64,000 nt of DNA from Embleya sp042956465 (lineage in GTDB: Bacteria > Actinomycetota > Actinomycetes > Streptomycetales > Streptomycetaceae): positions 248,001 to 312,000 of the forward strand of contig NZ_JBIBGL010000013.1 of NCBI RefSeq assembly GCF_042956465.1, in the 5' to 3' direction. The notes beneath the pieces are model-generated. The model was not told the origin of the DNA. It did not search any database and saw only the letters and a program-made list of their open reading frames with translations. A program made the position numbers and the translations under genes. How positions within the stretch are numbered: position 1 is the first letter of the stretch; every line of letters starts with the position of its first letter. Shown here piece after piece: positions 31,155 to 39,926 of the stretch.

Positions 31155-33668
31155 GTGACTCTCATCGATCTGCTCCCCGCCGAGGCCGACCCCGACGCCC
31201 TGTACGAAGCCTTCGCGTCGTACGCGGAGGAGCGCGGTCTCACCCTGTATCCCGCGCAGGAAGAGGCGCTGATCGAGTTGGTCTCGGGCAACAACGTCAT
31301 CCTCAACACGCCGACCGGCTCGGGAAAGAGCCTGGTCGCCGCAGGCGGGCACTTCGCCGCGATGGCGCGCAAGGAGCGCAGCTTCTACACCGCGCCGATC
31401 AAGGCGCTGGTCTCGGAGAAGTTCTTCGACCTGGTCGCCCAGTTCGGCACCGAGAACGTCGGGATGATGACCGGCGACGCGTCGGTCAACGCGACCGCGC
31501 CGATCATCTGCTGTACCGCCGAGGTGCTGGCCAACATCGCGCTGCGCGACGGCGCGGACGCGGACGTCGGTTTCGTGGTGATGGACGAGTTCCACTACTA
31601 CGGCGACCCGGACCGGGGCTGGGCCTGGCAGATCCCGCTGATCGAGCTGCCGAAGGCGCAGTTCCTGCTGATGTCCGCGACGCTCGGCGACATGGACCAC
31701 TTCCAGCGCGACCTGAAGCGGCGCACCGGCCGGTCCACCGCGATCGTCAAGTCGGCCACGCGTCCGGTCCCGCTGTACTTCACCTACCGGGTCACCCCGC
31801 TGCACGAGACCATCGAGGAACTGCTGACCACGCGTGAGGCGCCGATCTACATCGTGCACTTCACCCAGGCGTCGGCGGTCGAGCGGGCTCAGTCGCTGAT
31901 GAGCATCAACATGTGCACGCGCGAGGAGAAGGATCAGATCTCGTCGGTGATCGGCGGGTTCCGGTTCACCACCAAGTTCGGCCGGCAGCTCTCGCGCTGG
32001 GTGCGGCACGGGATCGGCGTGCACCACGCGGGCATGTTGCCCAAGTACCGCCGGCTGGTGGAGCGGCTGGCCCAGGCCGGGCTGCTCAAGGTGATCTGCG
32101 GCACCGACACGCTCGGCGTCGGGGTCAACGTGCCGATCCGCACCGTGCTGTTCACCGCGCTGTCCAAGTACGACGGTCAGCGGGTGCGCCGGCTGCGGGC
32201 GCGCGAGTTCCACCAGATCGCCGGGCGGGCCGGGCGGGCCGGCTTCGACACCGTGGGCAACGTGGTCGCGCAGGCCCCCGAGTACGAGATCGAGAACATC
32301 AAGGCGCTGGCCAAGGCCGGCGACGACCCGAAGAAGCGCCGCAAGGTGGTCCGCAAGAAGGCGCCGGAGGGCTTCGTCGGTTGGAACGACGAGACCTACA
32401 GCAAGCTCCAGGAAGCCGAGCCGGAGCCGCTGGCGTCCCGCTTCCGGGTCACCCACGCGATGCTGCTCGCGGTGATCAACCGGCCCGGCAACGCGTTCGA
32501 GGCGATGCGGCACCTGCTCACCGACAACGACGAGCCGCGCGCGCAGCAACTGCGGCACATCCGGCAGGCGATCGCGATCTATCGCTCGCTGCTGGACGGC
32601 GGCGTCGTGGAGAAGCTCGCCGAGCCGGACGAGGAGGGCCGGATCGTCCGGCTCACCGTGGACCTGCAGGCCGACTTCGCGCTCAACCAGCCGCTGTCCA
32701 CGTTCGCGCTGGCCGCGTTCGATCTGCTCGACCCGGAGGCGCCGACCTACGCGTTGGACGTGCTCTCGGTGGTCGAGGCCACGCTCGACGACCCGCGCCA
32801 GATCCTCGCCGCGCAGCTGAACAAGGCCAAGGGCGAGGCGGTCGGCCAAATGAAGGCGGACGGGATCGAGTACGAGGAGCGGATGGAGCGGCTCGCCGAC
32901 ATCCAATACCCGCGTCCGCTCGAAGAGTTGCTCGAACACGCCTACGCGATCTACATGCGCAGCCACCCGTGGGTCGGTGACCACCCGCTGTCGCCCAAGT
33001 CGATCGTGCGGGACATGTACGAGCGGGCGATGACCTTCGGCGACTACGTCGGCTGGTACGAACTCGCGCGCACCGAGGGCATCGTGCTGCGCTACCTGGC
33101 GAGCGCGTACAAGGCGCTCAACCAGACCGTGCCGGACGACGCGAAGAACGAGGACCTGCACGATCTGATCGCGTGGCTTGGCGAGTTGGTCCGCCAGGTC
33201 GACTCCAGCCTGCTCGACGAGTGGGAGAAGCTGGCCAACCCGGACGCGACCCAGGAGGAACTCGACGACATCGAGGGCCGCACCACGCCGGTCACCGCGA
33301 ACGAGCGGGCGTTTCGGGTGCTGGTGCGCAACGCGCTGTTTCGTCGGGTGGAACTCGCGGCGCTGCGACGCTACTTCCAGCTCGGCGAGCTGTCCGAGCA
33401 GGAGGGCGACGGCAACTGGGACGCGGAGCGCTGGCAGGACGCGCTGGAGGACTACTGGGACGAGCACGACTCGATCGGCACCGGCCCCGACGCGCGCGGT
33501 CCCAAGCTCATGCAGATCACCAAGGAGGATTCCGCATGGCGGGTCCGTCAGGTGTTCGACGACCCGGCCCGGGACCACGACTGGGGCATCACCGCCGAGG
33601 TCGACCTGACCGAGTCGGACGAGACCGGACGCGCGGTCCTGCGGGTGGTCGCGGTCGACCGGATGTGA
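31155..33668 (+). CDS. Ski2-like DEAD/DEAH-box helicase with DUF3516
   Basis: 837 residues from GTG 31155 after AGGA. Motifs in order: Q-like LYPAQEEALIEL, Walker A TPTGSGKS (about 52-59), TAPIKALVSEK, Walker B/motif II DEFH (143-146), motif III LMSATL, and motif VI HQIAGRAGRAG (about 353-363). The remaining 450 residues form the DUF3516 region typical of actinobacterial Ski2-family helicases. It probably unwinds RNA or DNA using ATP in the cytosol; the pathway is not established. DEFH instead of DExH/DEVH is seen across this subfamily. The Sxx-repeat gene follows 40 bp downstream on the same strand and may be cotranscribed. Confidence 0.93.
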   Translation: MTLIDLLPAEADPDALYEAFASYAEERGLTLYPAQEEALIELVSGNNVILNTPTGSGKSLVAAGGHFAAMARKERSFYTAPIKALVSEKFFDLVAQFGTENVGMMTGDASVNATAPIICCTAEVLANIALRDGADADVGFVVMDEFHYYGDPDRGWAWQIPLIELPKAQFLLMSATLGDMDHFQRDLKRRTGRSTAIVKSATRPVPLYFTYRVTPLHETIEELLTTREAPIYIVHFTQASAVERAQSLMSINMCTREEKDQISSVIGGFRFTTKFGRQLSRWVRHGIGVHHAGMLPKYRRLVERLAQAGLLKVICGTDTLGVGVNVPIRTVLFTALSKYDGQRVRRLRAREFHQIAGRAGRAGFDTVGNVVAQAPEYEIENIKALAKAGDDPKKRRKVVRKKAPEGFVGWNDETYSKLQEAEPEPLASRFRVTHAMLLAVINRPGNAFEAMRHLLTDNDEPRAQQLRHIRQAIAIYRSLLDGGVVEKLAEPDEEGRIVRLTVDLQADFALNQPLSTFALAAFDLLDPEAPTYALDVLSVVEATLDDPRQILAAQLNKAKGEAVGQMKADGIEYEERMERLADIQYPRPLEELLEHAYAIYMRSHPWVGDHPLSPKSIVRDMYERAMTFGDYVGWYELARTEGIVLRYLASAYKALNQTVPDDAKNEDLHDLIAWLGELVRQVDSSLLDEWEKLANPDATQEELDDIEGRTTPVTANERAFRVLVRNALFRRVELAALRRYFQLGELSEQEGDGNWDAERWQDALEDYWDEHDSIGTGPDARGPKLMQITKEDSAWRVRQVFDDPARDHDWGITAEVDLTESDETGRAVLRVVAVDRM

Positions 33669-33708
33669 TCTCCCGCCCGCGGCGCGGCGGGTCGGGCAGA
33701 CTGGGCCG

Positions 33709-34092
33709 ATGACGAAGAAGCGCTCCACGGTCGACGCCCACGGTTCGATCCTGTCCTGCCGCTCGCACAACTCGGTGTTGTCGATCGCGTCGGAGGGCTC
33801 GGTGCTCTCGATCGGCTCGGTGGGGTCGGTGTTGTCGATCGGCTCGGTCGGCTCCGCGCTGTCGTTCGGGTCGATCGGCTCGGCCCTCTCGGCCGCGTCG
33901 ATCGGCTCCTACCTGAGCGCGGCATCGGCGTTCTCGGCCCAGTCGGTGTGGTCCGCCTTCTCGATCCAGTCCAGCGGCGGCATCCTCGACCACCGCAACA
34001 CCCGAAGGCTCACCCGCCGCGCAGCCCTCCCGGCGAGCGCCGCGCTCACCTGCGTGGTCGCCGCCGCGCTCCTGGCGCGCAACTCCCGCTGA
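33709..34092 (+). CDS. Ser-x-x triplet-repeat protein, predicted beta-solenoid with C-terminal hydrophobic anchor
   Basis: 127 residues from ATG 33709. From S13 to S88 every third residue is serine: 26 in a row with no break. The two positions between are mostly small hydrophobics and Gly, giving a 9-residue super-repeat best seen as SVL-SIG-SVG (residues 31-57). Serine codons vary (TCG, TCC, AGC), so the spacing is kept at protein level and is not simple DNA slippage. Such strict i, i+3 periodicity suggests a tight beta-helix with one face of stacked Ser. After the repeats come a basic segment (RNTRRLTRR) and a hydrophobic stretch of about 18 residues (ALPASAALTCVVAAALLA) that could anchor it in the membrane. 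No signal peptide is seen. Function unknown. Confidence 0.8.
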   Translation: MTKKRSTVDAHGSILSCRSHNSVLSIASEGSVLSIGSVGSVLSIGSVGSALSFGSIGSALSAASIGSYLSAASAFSAQSVWSAFSIQSSGGILDHRNTRRLTRRAALPASAALTCVVAAALLARNSR

Positions 34093-34153
34093 CCCGCCCG
34101 GCCCCTGGAAGGATCGCCGGACCACGCTCAGACGGCCGGCGGAGGGGGCGGGC

Positions 34154-35473
34154 TCAGCCCAGGTCCAGGTCGTCGGAGGATTTGGGGGCGGGGCGGAAGG
34201 TGGGGCCGGGGGTGCGTTTGGTGCCGGCGAAGGCGGTGAGGTCGTAGGCGGTTTCCGCGTGTACCGCCAGGTCCAGGCCCAGCTGTTCGTGGTCGGCGTG
34301 GGCGCGGAAGCCGACGGTGCGGTCGATCACCTTCGCGATCGTGTACGTGACGCCGAAGGAGAACGCGGACACCACCACGATCGCCACGAGCTGCTTGCCG
34401 AGCAGTGCGAGGCCGCCGCCGTGCAGCAGACCCTCCGGCCCGCCGGTGACGTCCCCGGCGGCGAACAGGCCGATCAGCAGCGTGCCGACCACCCCGCCGA
34501 CATAGTGCACGCCGACCACGTCGAGCGAGTCGTCGTAGCCGAAGCGGTGCTTCCAGCCCACCGCGAAGCTGCACAGGACGCCCGCGACCAGGCCGATCAC
34601 CAGTGCGCCGGGCAGGTCCACCACGCCGCAGGCCGGGGTGATCGCGACCAGGCCCGCGACCGCGCCGGAGGCCGCGCCGAGCGTGGTGGCGTGCCCGTCC
34701 CGGCGCTTTTCCACCGCGAGCCAGCCGATCAGCGCGGTGCACCCGGCCGCCTGGGTATTCACCAGCGCCTGTGCGGCCAGGCCGTTCGCCCCCAGGGCCG
34801 AGCCGCCGTTGAAGCCGAACCAGCCGAACCACAGCAGGCCCGCGCCGAGCACCACGAGCGGCAGGTTGTGCGGCCGCATCGGATCGCGCTTGAAGCCGAT
34901 CCGCGGGCCGAGCACCAGGGCCACCGCCATGCCCGCCGCGCCGCAGTTGATCTCGACCACCAGGCCGCCCGCGAAGTCGAGCGCGCCGAGCCGGTGCGCG
35001 ATCCAGCCGTCCGGCCCCCACACCCAGTGCGCGAGAGGCACGTACACGCAGACGACCCACACCGCGCAGAAGAGCACCCACGCCTTGAACCGGGTGCGGT
35101 CCGCGATCGCCCCGGAGATCAGCGCCACGGTCAGGATCGCGAAGGTCAACTGGAACGCCATGAACAGCAGCTCGGGCACCGTGCCGTGCAGGTCGGTGGG
35201 CTTGGTGCCGGCCATGAACACGGAGCCGAGATCGCCGAGCAGTCCGCCGCCCACGTCGCCGCCGAAGGCCAGGGTGTAGCCGAAGGCGATCCAGACCACG
35301 GTCACCACCGCGATCGCCACGAAGCTCATCATCAGCATGTTGAGCACGCTCTTGGCCCGGACCATGCCGCCGTAGAAGATCGCCAGGGCGGGGGTCATCA
35401 GCAGCACGAGCGCGGTGGCCACGAGCAGCCACGCGGTGTCTCCGGCGTTCAGGGCGTCGGTCGCGACGGTCAT
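34154..35473 (-). CDS. amt: Ammonium transporter (Amt/Mep/Rh) with Glu at the first twin-His position
   Basis: 439 residues from ATG 35473 behind GAGGGAG. Eleven membrane segments are expected; signatures include FYGGMVRAKSVLN, AFQLTFA (Phe gate), DFAGGLVVEINCG and DVVGVHYVGGVVG. In most bacterial Amt proteins the pore has two conserved His; here the second is present (H323) but the first is Glu (E174 in VVEINCG). The same exchange occurs in fungal Mep1/Mep3-type proteins, where it changes transport behaviour. The cytosolic tail is about 45 residues and lacks nothing obvious. No glnK follows directly. Upstream 13-bp direct repeats may bind a nitrogen regulator such as GlnR. Confidence 0.95.
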   Translation of the reverse strand: MTVATDALNAGDTAWLLVATALVLLMTPALAIFYGGMVRAKSVLNMLMMSFVAIAVVTVVWIAFGYTLAFGGDVGGGLLGDLGSVFMAGTKPTDLHGTVPELLFMAFQLTFAILTVALISGAIADRTRFKAWVLFCAVWVVCVYVPLAHWVWGPDGWIAHRLGALDFAGGLVVEINCGAAGMAVALVLGPRIGFKRDPMRPHNLPLVVLGAGLLWFGWFGFNGGSALGANGLAAQALVNTQAAGCTALIGWLAVEKRRDGHATTLGAASGAVAGLVAITPACGVVDLPGALVIGLVAGVLCSFAVGWKHRFGYDDSLDVVGVHYVGGVVGTLLIGLFAAGDVTGGPEGLLHGGGLALLGKQLVAIVVVSAFSFGVTYTIAKVIDRTVGFRAHADHEQLGLDLAVHAETAYDLTAFAGTKRTPGPTFRPAPKSSDDLDLG

Positions 35474-35544
35474 GCGGCTCCCTCGTGGGCCTGATGGGGT
35501 CTCAGGTCAGGGTGGGCAGCCCGGGTTTCCTGGCGTATACCTCG

Positions 35545-35587
35545 GTGTTACGCGCGGGTTAAGGAACCCGCCCCGTGTTACGTGCGG
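35545..35587. promoter_or_regulatory. Direct repeats upstream of amt, candidate nitrogen-regulator site
   Basis: GTGTTACGCGCGG (35545-35557) and GTGTTACGTGCGG (35575-35587) differ at one base and start 30 bp apart. Each contains GTTAC followed 6 bp later by a GTTAA/ATTGC box, loosely like the GTnAC-n6-GAAAC half-sites known for GlnR. They lie 72-114 bp upstream of the amt ATG. Confidence 0.45.
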
Positions 35588-35687
35588 ATTGCCCGACGAT
35601 AAGCGAGTGCTCACGCGGTGAGCGCCTCGACACGCTCACGAAACACACGTCCGGGGGCCACCCGTGCCGTGCCGCGGCACCCCCGGG

Positions 35688-36581
35688 CTACTCCGGCGCT
35701 CGTCCGCCCGAGCGTCGGGTCACCAGGCGGGCGACCGAGGCCAACCGCTCGCCGTGGGTCGTCACCCGGCGGCCGGTCACGCCCTCGAGCCCGTTGAGGG
35801 TGAGGGCGACGGCGACCCGACCGGCGGCGTCGAAGACCGGGGCGACCAGGGTCGAGATGTCGTAGACGGTGTCCGGCTCGACCGCGATCAGCTCGTACTC
35901 CTCCTCCCCGAGCGCGGCGGCCAACTCGGCCAACCGGTCGCGCAACAGCGTCGCCTCGCGCGGGTGTTCGGCCATGCGCTCCAGCGTGTCGCCGATCCGG
36001 GTGCGGGTCGGACTGTCCAGGGTGATCGAGTACCCGCGTTCGCGGACCGCCGCCAGTGTCGGCGGCAGGTGGATCCGGGCCGTGCCGCGCACCCGCTCGT
36101 CCAGCCGGTCCAGCCACGCGTCCACCTCCGCCGGCGGGGACCATGCGTGGAAGACCTGGCCGAGCGGCGGCACCATGCGCAACCGCTGACCCACCCGGAC
36201 GTCGGCGGAGGCCAACTGCGGCCGGCCCTCCACGGCCAGGATGACGATCTCGTCGCCCACCGCGACGCTGGCGATCAGCTCGGTCTCGAACTCGTCGGCC
36301 AACTCGCGCAGGTGGGCCCGGGCCAGGTCGACCGCCGGGTTGCCGCGCAGCGCCGCGTCGCCGAGCGCGACCAGGGCCGGACCCAGTTCGTAGGTCTTGC
36401 GGCGTGGGTGCCGCACCAGGTAGCCGGCGTCCTCCAGGGCCTGGAGCACCGACAGCGCGGACGCGAGGTTGATGCCGAGCGCGGTGTGCAGCTCGGAGAG
36501 CGTGTATGCGCCGCCCGGGTGCGCGGCGAAGAAGTTCAGGATCTCGACCGCACGACCGGCGGCGAGGGCGGGACGAACCAT
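35688..36581 (-). CDS. IclR-family transcriptional regulator
   Basis: 297 residues from ATG 36581 after GGAGAG. N-terminal winged helix: AGRAVEILNFFAAHPGGAYTLSELHTALGINLASALSVLQALEDAGYLVR. The C-terminal effector domain (about 85-285) shows SVAVGDEIVILAVEGRPQ, VGQRLRMVPPLGQVFHAW and VAPVFDAAGRVAVALTLNG, the standard IclR layout. It is divergent from the luciferase-like monooxygenase, with an AT-rich palindrome between, so it probably controls that gene and itself. The effector is unknown. Confidence 0.93.
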   Translation of the reverse strand: MVRPALAAGRAVEILNFFAAHPGGAYTLSELHTALGINLASALSVLQALEDAGYLVRHPRRKTYELGPALVALGDAALRGNPAVDLARAHLRELADEFETELIASVAVGDEIVILAVEGRPQLASADVRVGQRLRMVPPLGQVFHAWSPPAEVDAWLDRLDERVRGTARIHLPPTLAAVRERGYSITLDSPTRTRIGDTLERMAEHPREATLLRDRLAELAAALGEEEYELIAVEPDTVYDISTLVAPVFDAAGRVAVALTLNGLEGVTGRRVTTHGERLASVARLVTRRSGGRAPE

Positions 36582-36662
36582 GTCGGCGACTCTCCGACCC
36601 TGCGGGCACCTTGTGGCCGGTACCTGGGCGGGTCACACTCGGGACCACGAAATACGGGATTC

Positions 36663-36675
36663 GAAAACATTTTTC
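36663..36675. promoter_or_regulatory. AT-rich palindrome, candidate IclR operator
   Basis: GAAAA-CAT-TTTTC in the AT-rich stretch (about 36650-36690) between the divergent IclR-type regulator and the monooxygenase, 26 bp upstream of the latter's ATG. Position and symmetry suit repression by the adjacent regulator. Confidence 0.55.
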
Positions 36676-36700
36676 AATATACCGAAAATGGAGTGGCTCG

Positions 36701-37819
36701 ATGAAGCTCGACGTGCTCTACGAAGTGGACGTGCCGCGCCCGTGGCACGGCGAACACCCGCACGGCCAGCGGCGCGAGGAACAGCGCGCGTATCGCGAGG
36801 CGGTCGAGCAGATCCGGCTGGCCGACCGGATGGGCTTCAACACCGTCTGGGCGGTGGAGCACCACTTCCGCGAGGGTCGCTCGCACATGCCGGCCTCCGA
36901 GGTCTTCCTGGGTCACCTGGCCGGGATCACCGAGCGCATCCGGATGGGCTTCGGCGTCACGCTGACCCCGTTCGGCTTCACCCCGCCGCAGCGGATCGCG
37001 GAGAAGGTCGCGACGGTGGACATCCTGTCCGGCGGCCGGGTCGAGTGGGGGACCGGCCGATCCACCCCGATGGAGCAGACCGCGTTCGGCGTGGACATCG
37101 CGCGGTCGCGGGACGACTGGCGCGAGGCGATCGAGATCGTCACCGGCATGTGGCGCGAGGAGTACTTCGAGTACGAGTCGGAGCGCTTCTCCTTCCCGCG
37201 CCGGATGGTCACCCCCAAGCCGTTCCAGGACCCGCACCCGCCGTGCTGGATGGCCGCCACGTCGCAGGGTTCGGCGGAGATCGCCGGCCGCAACGGGCTG
37301 GGCATGTTGTCCTTCTCGATCATGCAGCCGCTGGAGACCATGGCCGCCCAGGTCGCCGCCTACCGCGCCGCGGCGGCGACCCCGACGCCGCTCACCGACG
37401 TGACCACGAACAAGGTCGCGGCCTACACCCTGGTGCACACGACCGGGCGCAAGCAGATCGACCGGCGGGTCTGGGACTCGGTCGCGTGGTGGTACAAGAA
37501 CCTCGCGATGTTCACCCTCGAATGGGAGCTGCCGCATCTGTCCCCCGAGGAGCAGGACAAGACCTTCCCGCTGCTGAAGCCGATGTTCGAGGGCAACGTC
37601 CCGGTGGAGACCTTCGACGCCGCGGACATGATCGTGATCGGCGACGTGGAGACCTGCATCCGCAAGATGAAGCGCTACGCGGACCTGGGCGTGGACGAAC
37701 TGATCTGCTACGTCCAGTGGGGCTTCCTGGAACACCGGGACATCCTGCGGACGATCGAGATCCTCGGCAAGGAGGTCATCCCGGAACTGGAGAAGTACCA
37801 GCCGACCCCGCAGTCGTAG
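36701..37819 (+). CDS. LLM-class flavin-dependent monooxygenase
   Basis: 372 residues from ATG 36701. It is a bacterial luciferase-like TIM barrel: RLADRMGFNTVWAVEHHF, an early E/H pair typical of the flavin pocket, FGVTLTPFGFTPPQRIAEKVATVDILSGGRVEWGTGRS, and GDVETCIRKMKRYADLGVDELICYVQWG at the end. Such enzymes oxygenate substrates with FMNH2 from a partner reductase. It is controlled, most likely, by the divergent IclR-type regulator through the palindrome just upstream, so the substrate may be an aromatic or aliphatic nutrient. No flavin reductase is adjacent. Confidence 0.9.
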   Translation: MKLDVLYEVDVPRPWHGEHPHGQRREEQRAYREAVEQIRLADRMGFNTVWAVEHHFREGRSHMPASEVFLGHLAGITERIRMGFGVTLTPFGFTPPQRIAEKVATVDILSGGRVEWGTGRSTPMEQTAFGVDIARSRDDWREAIEIVTGMWREEYFEYESERFSFPRRMVTPKPFQDPHPPCWMAATSQGSAEIAGRNGLGMLSFSIMQPLETMAAQVAAYRAAAATPTPLTDVTTNKVAAYTLVHTTGRKQIDRRVWDSVAWWYKNLAMFTLEWELPHLSPEEQDKTFPLLKPMFEGNVPVETFDAADMIVIGDVETCIRKMKRYADLGVDELICYVQWGFLEHRDILRTIEILGKEVIPELEKYQPTPQS

Positions 37820-37922
37820 GCCGGGTCCGGCGGCACCTCGGGACGAGCCGGGCAAACCGGATCCATCCCCGGATTGCGGGCCTCGGCCGCCGGCTTCCAC
37901 CCGCGCGTTGTACGGTCCGTGA

Positions 37923-39824
37923 GTGACAGTCACACCGCTTGCCCACTGGCCCGCCGACTACCCGAGCGACTACGCCGTGGTGGACGTGGAGACCACCGGG
38001 CTCCGGAGTTCGGATCGGATCGTCTCGGTCGCCGTGGAGTTGCTCGATCGGGCCGGTACGGTGACCGACCGGTGGTCGACGCTGGTGGATCCGCGGCGCG
38101 ATCCCGGGCCCGTGCACATCCACGGGCTGACCCCGGAACGGCTCGCGGGCGCACCCACGTTCGACCGGATCGCGGACGACCTGGCCGAGTACCTGGACGG
38201 GCGGGTGCTGGTCGCGCACAACGCGCCGTTCGACTGGGGAATGCTGACCTCGGAGTACCGCCGCCTGGACACGCCGTGGCCGATGCAGCGGCGGTTGTGC
38301 ACGATGGCGCTGGCGCGGCACCTGGAACTGCCGATCGACGACTACCGGCTGGCCACCCTCGCGGCGCACTATCGGGTCCGCCAACTGCGCGCGCACGACG
38401 CGGTGGACGACGCCCGGGTGCTCGGCGAGATCTTCCGCCTCAGCCTGCACGAGGCGGCCGGCGCCGGCCTGCCGCTGCCGCTGACCGTGCCCGACAGCGG
38501 GTCCGGGCTGCGTCGCGGGGCGGCCGCGCGCAAGCGCTTCCCGGAGCGTGCCGCCGCCGCGAAGGCGCCTTGTCCGTGGACGAATCCGGGCCGGCTCGAC
38601 CTCGCGGTCGGCCTGGTCCAGGGCATGCGGGTGGCCTTCACCGGCGACGCGGGCCACGCGCGCGAGGAGTTGGAGCGGCAGGCGGCCGAGGCCGGTCTGT
38701 ATGTGGCGACTTCGGTCAGCGGCAAGACCTCGGTCCTGGTGACCAACGACCCGGGCAGCGGCAGCGGCAAGAACCGTACGGCCGCCCGACTGGGCACGCC
38801 GGTGATCGACGAGGCCACCTACACACGGTTGTTGGCCCGGGTGCGGCCGGGCACGCCGGTCGACGGATCGGCGGCGGTCGTGCTGCCGGCGCCGCGCACC
38901 GAGCCCGAGCCGACCTCCCGGGACGGCGAGGTCCCGCCGGCCGCGCCGGTCGAGGCCGTCGTCCCGCCGAACACACCCGCGCCCGCCGTCGACGCCCCGC
39001 CGTCCGTCCGCTCGACGGTGCGTCAGGTCCTGGTCCTCCAGGGGCGGGACGAGCACGGCGAGGGCGGCCGGGTGCGCCAGCTCGTGCTCGAATCGGGCGC
39101 CCGGTTGCGGATCAACCTGACCTCGACGGTGGACACCGTGGTGGTGTTGCCGGGCGCGGCGGCCGACCCCCGGATCGCCCGTGCGCAGGCGTTCGGCGCG
39201 GTCTGCCTGACCGAGGCACAATGGCATGCCGCACTGGCCGAGGCGCCCGCGCCGGAGCGGGCCGGCGCGGATCCGGGCACCGACGCGGGCACGAGCGCGG
39301 GCAACCTCCCGCGCGGCGGCACGGTGCAACTGCCCGGCGGCGCCGAGCCCGGCCGGTGGACGCTGAACGCCTCCTGGGCCTGGGAGCGCCCCGACGAGGA
39401 CATCGACATCGTGGCGTTCCTGCTGGACGAGCACGAACGGGTCCGCGGCGATTCCGATTTCGTGTTCTGGAACCAGCCGGTCGCTCCGCTGGACGTGGTC
39501 GCCCTGGACGCATCCGGCCCCGCCGAGCAGACCGTCACGCTCGAACTGGATGCGCTGCCACGTGATGTACGTCGCGTCGTGATCGCGGCCTCGGTCGACG
39601 GAACGAGCACGTTCGCGGCGGTCGGGCCGATCGAGATCGACGTGGCGCCGTTCCAGGCCACCTCGTTCGTCCGCTCGGTACTGGACGCCGCCACGGTCGA
39701 ACGGGTGTTGCTGCTCGGCACGTTCTACCGCCACGGCGCCGGTTGGAAGTTCCGTACCGAGGGCCAGGGCTACGAGTTCGACCTGGCCGGGCTGGCCGGT
39801 TCGTTCGGCGTGGAGATCGCCTGA
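37923..39824 (+). CDS. DnaQ-like exonuclease-BRCT-TerD fusion protein
   Basis: 633 residues from GTG 37923; the ribosome site is weak. Residues about 15-180 are a DEDDh 3'-5' exonuclease: D21-x-E23 (VVDVETTGL), HNAPFDWGML and HDAVDDARVL. Residues about 236-305 look like a BRCT domain (GMRVAFTGDAGHAREELERQ), and about 365-440 like a second, diverged BRCT-type unit (VLVLQGRDEHGEGG, ending AVCLTEAQWHAAL). The last about 180 residues are a TerD domain with DEDIDIVAFLLDE, GDSDFVFWNQP and an end region resembling the TerD Ca-binding core. The fusion joins nucleic-acid processing to the TerD stress family; the job is unknown, DNA repair under stress being the simplest guess. Confidence 0.88.
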   Translation: MTVTPLAHWPADYPSDYAVVDVETTGLRSSDRIVSVAVELLDRAGTVTDRWSTLVDPRRDPGPVHIHGLTPERLAGAPTFDRIADDLAEYLDGRVLVAHNAPFDWGMLTSEYRRLDTPWPMQRRLCTMALARHLELPIDDYRLATLAAHYRVRQLRAHDAVDDARVLGEIFRLSLHEAAGAGLPLPLTVPDSGSGLRRGAAARKRFPERAAAAKAPCPWTNPGRLDLAVGLVQGMRVAFTGDAGHAREELERQAAEAGLYVATSVSGKTSVLVTNDPGSGSGKNRTAARLGTPVIDEATYTRLLARVRPGTPVDGSAAVVLPAPRTEPEPTSRDGEVPPAAPVEAVVPPNTPAPAVDAPPSVRSTVRQVLVLQGRDEHGEGGRVRQLVLESGARLRINLTSTVDTVVVLPGAAADPRIARAQAFGAVCLTEAQWHAALAEAPAPERAGADPGTDAGTSAGNLPRGGTVQLPGGAEPGRWTLNASWAWERPDEDIDIVAFLLDEHERVRGDSDFVFWNQPVAPLDVVALDASGPAEQTVTLELDALPRDVRRVVIAASVDGTSTFAAVGPIEIDVAPFQATSFVRSVLDAATVERVLLLGTFYRHGAGWKFRTEGQGYEFDLAGLAGSFGVEIA

Positions 39825-39926
39825 GACCCGGCACGGACCGACGGGTAACCCGGGTGCGATTCGGTGCCCGGGCGGCGGAGTGGTTTGCTTGACCCGGCCG
39901 ACAGCAATCGAGGGCAAGGAGTGGTC

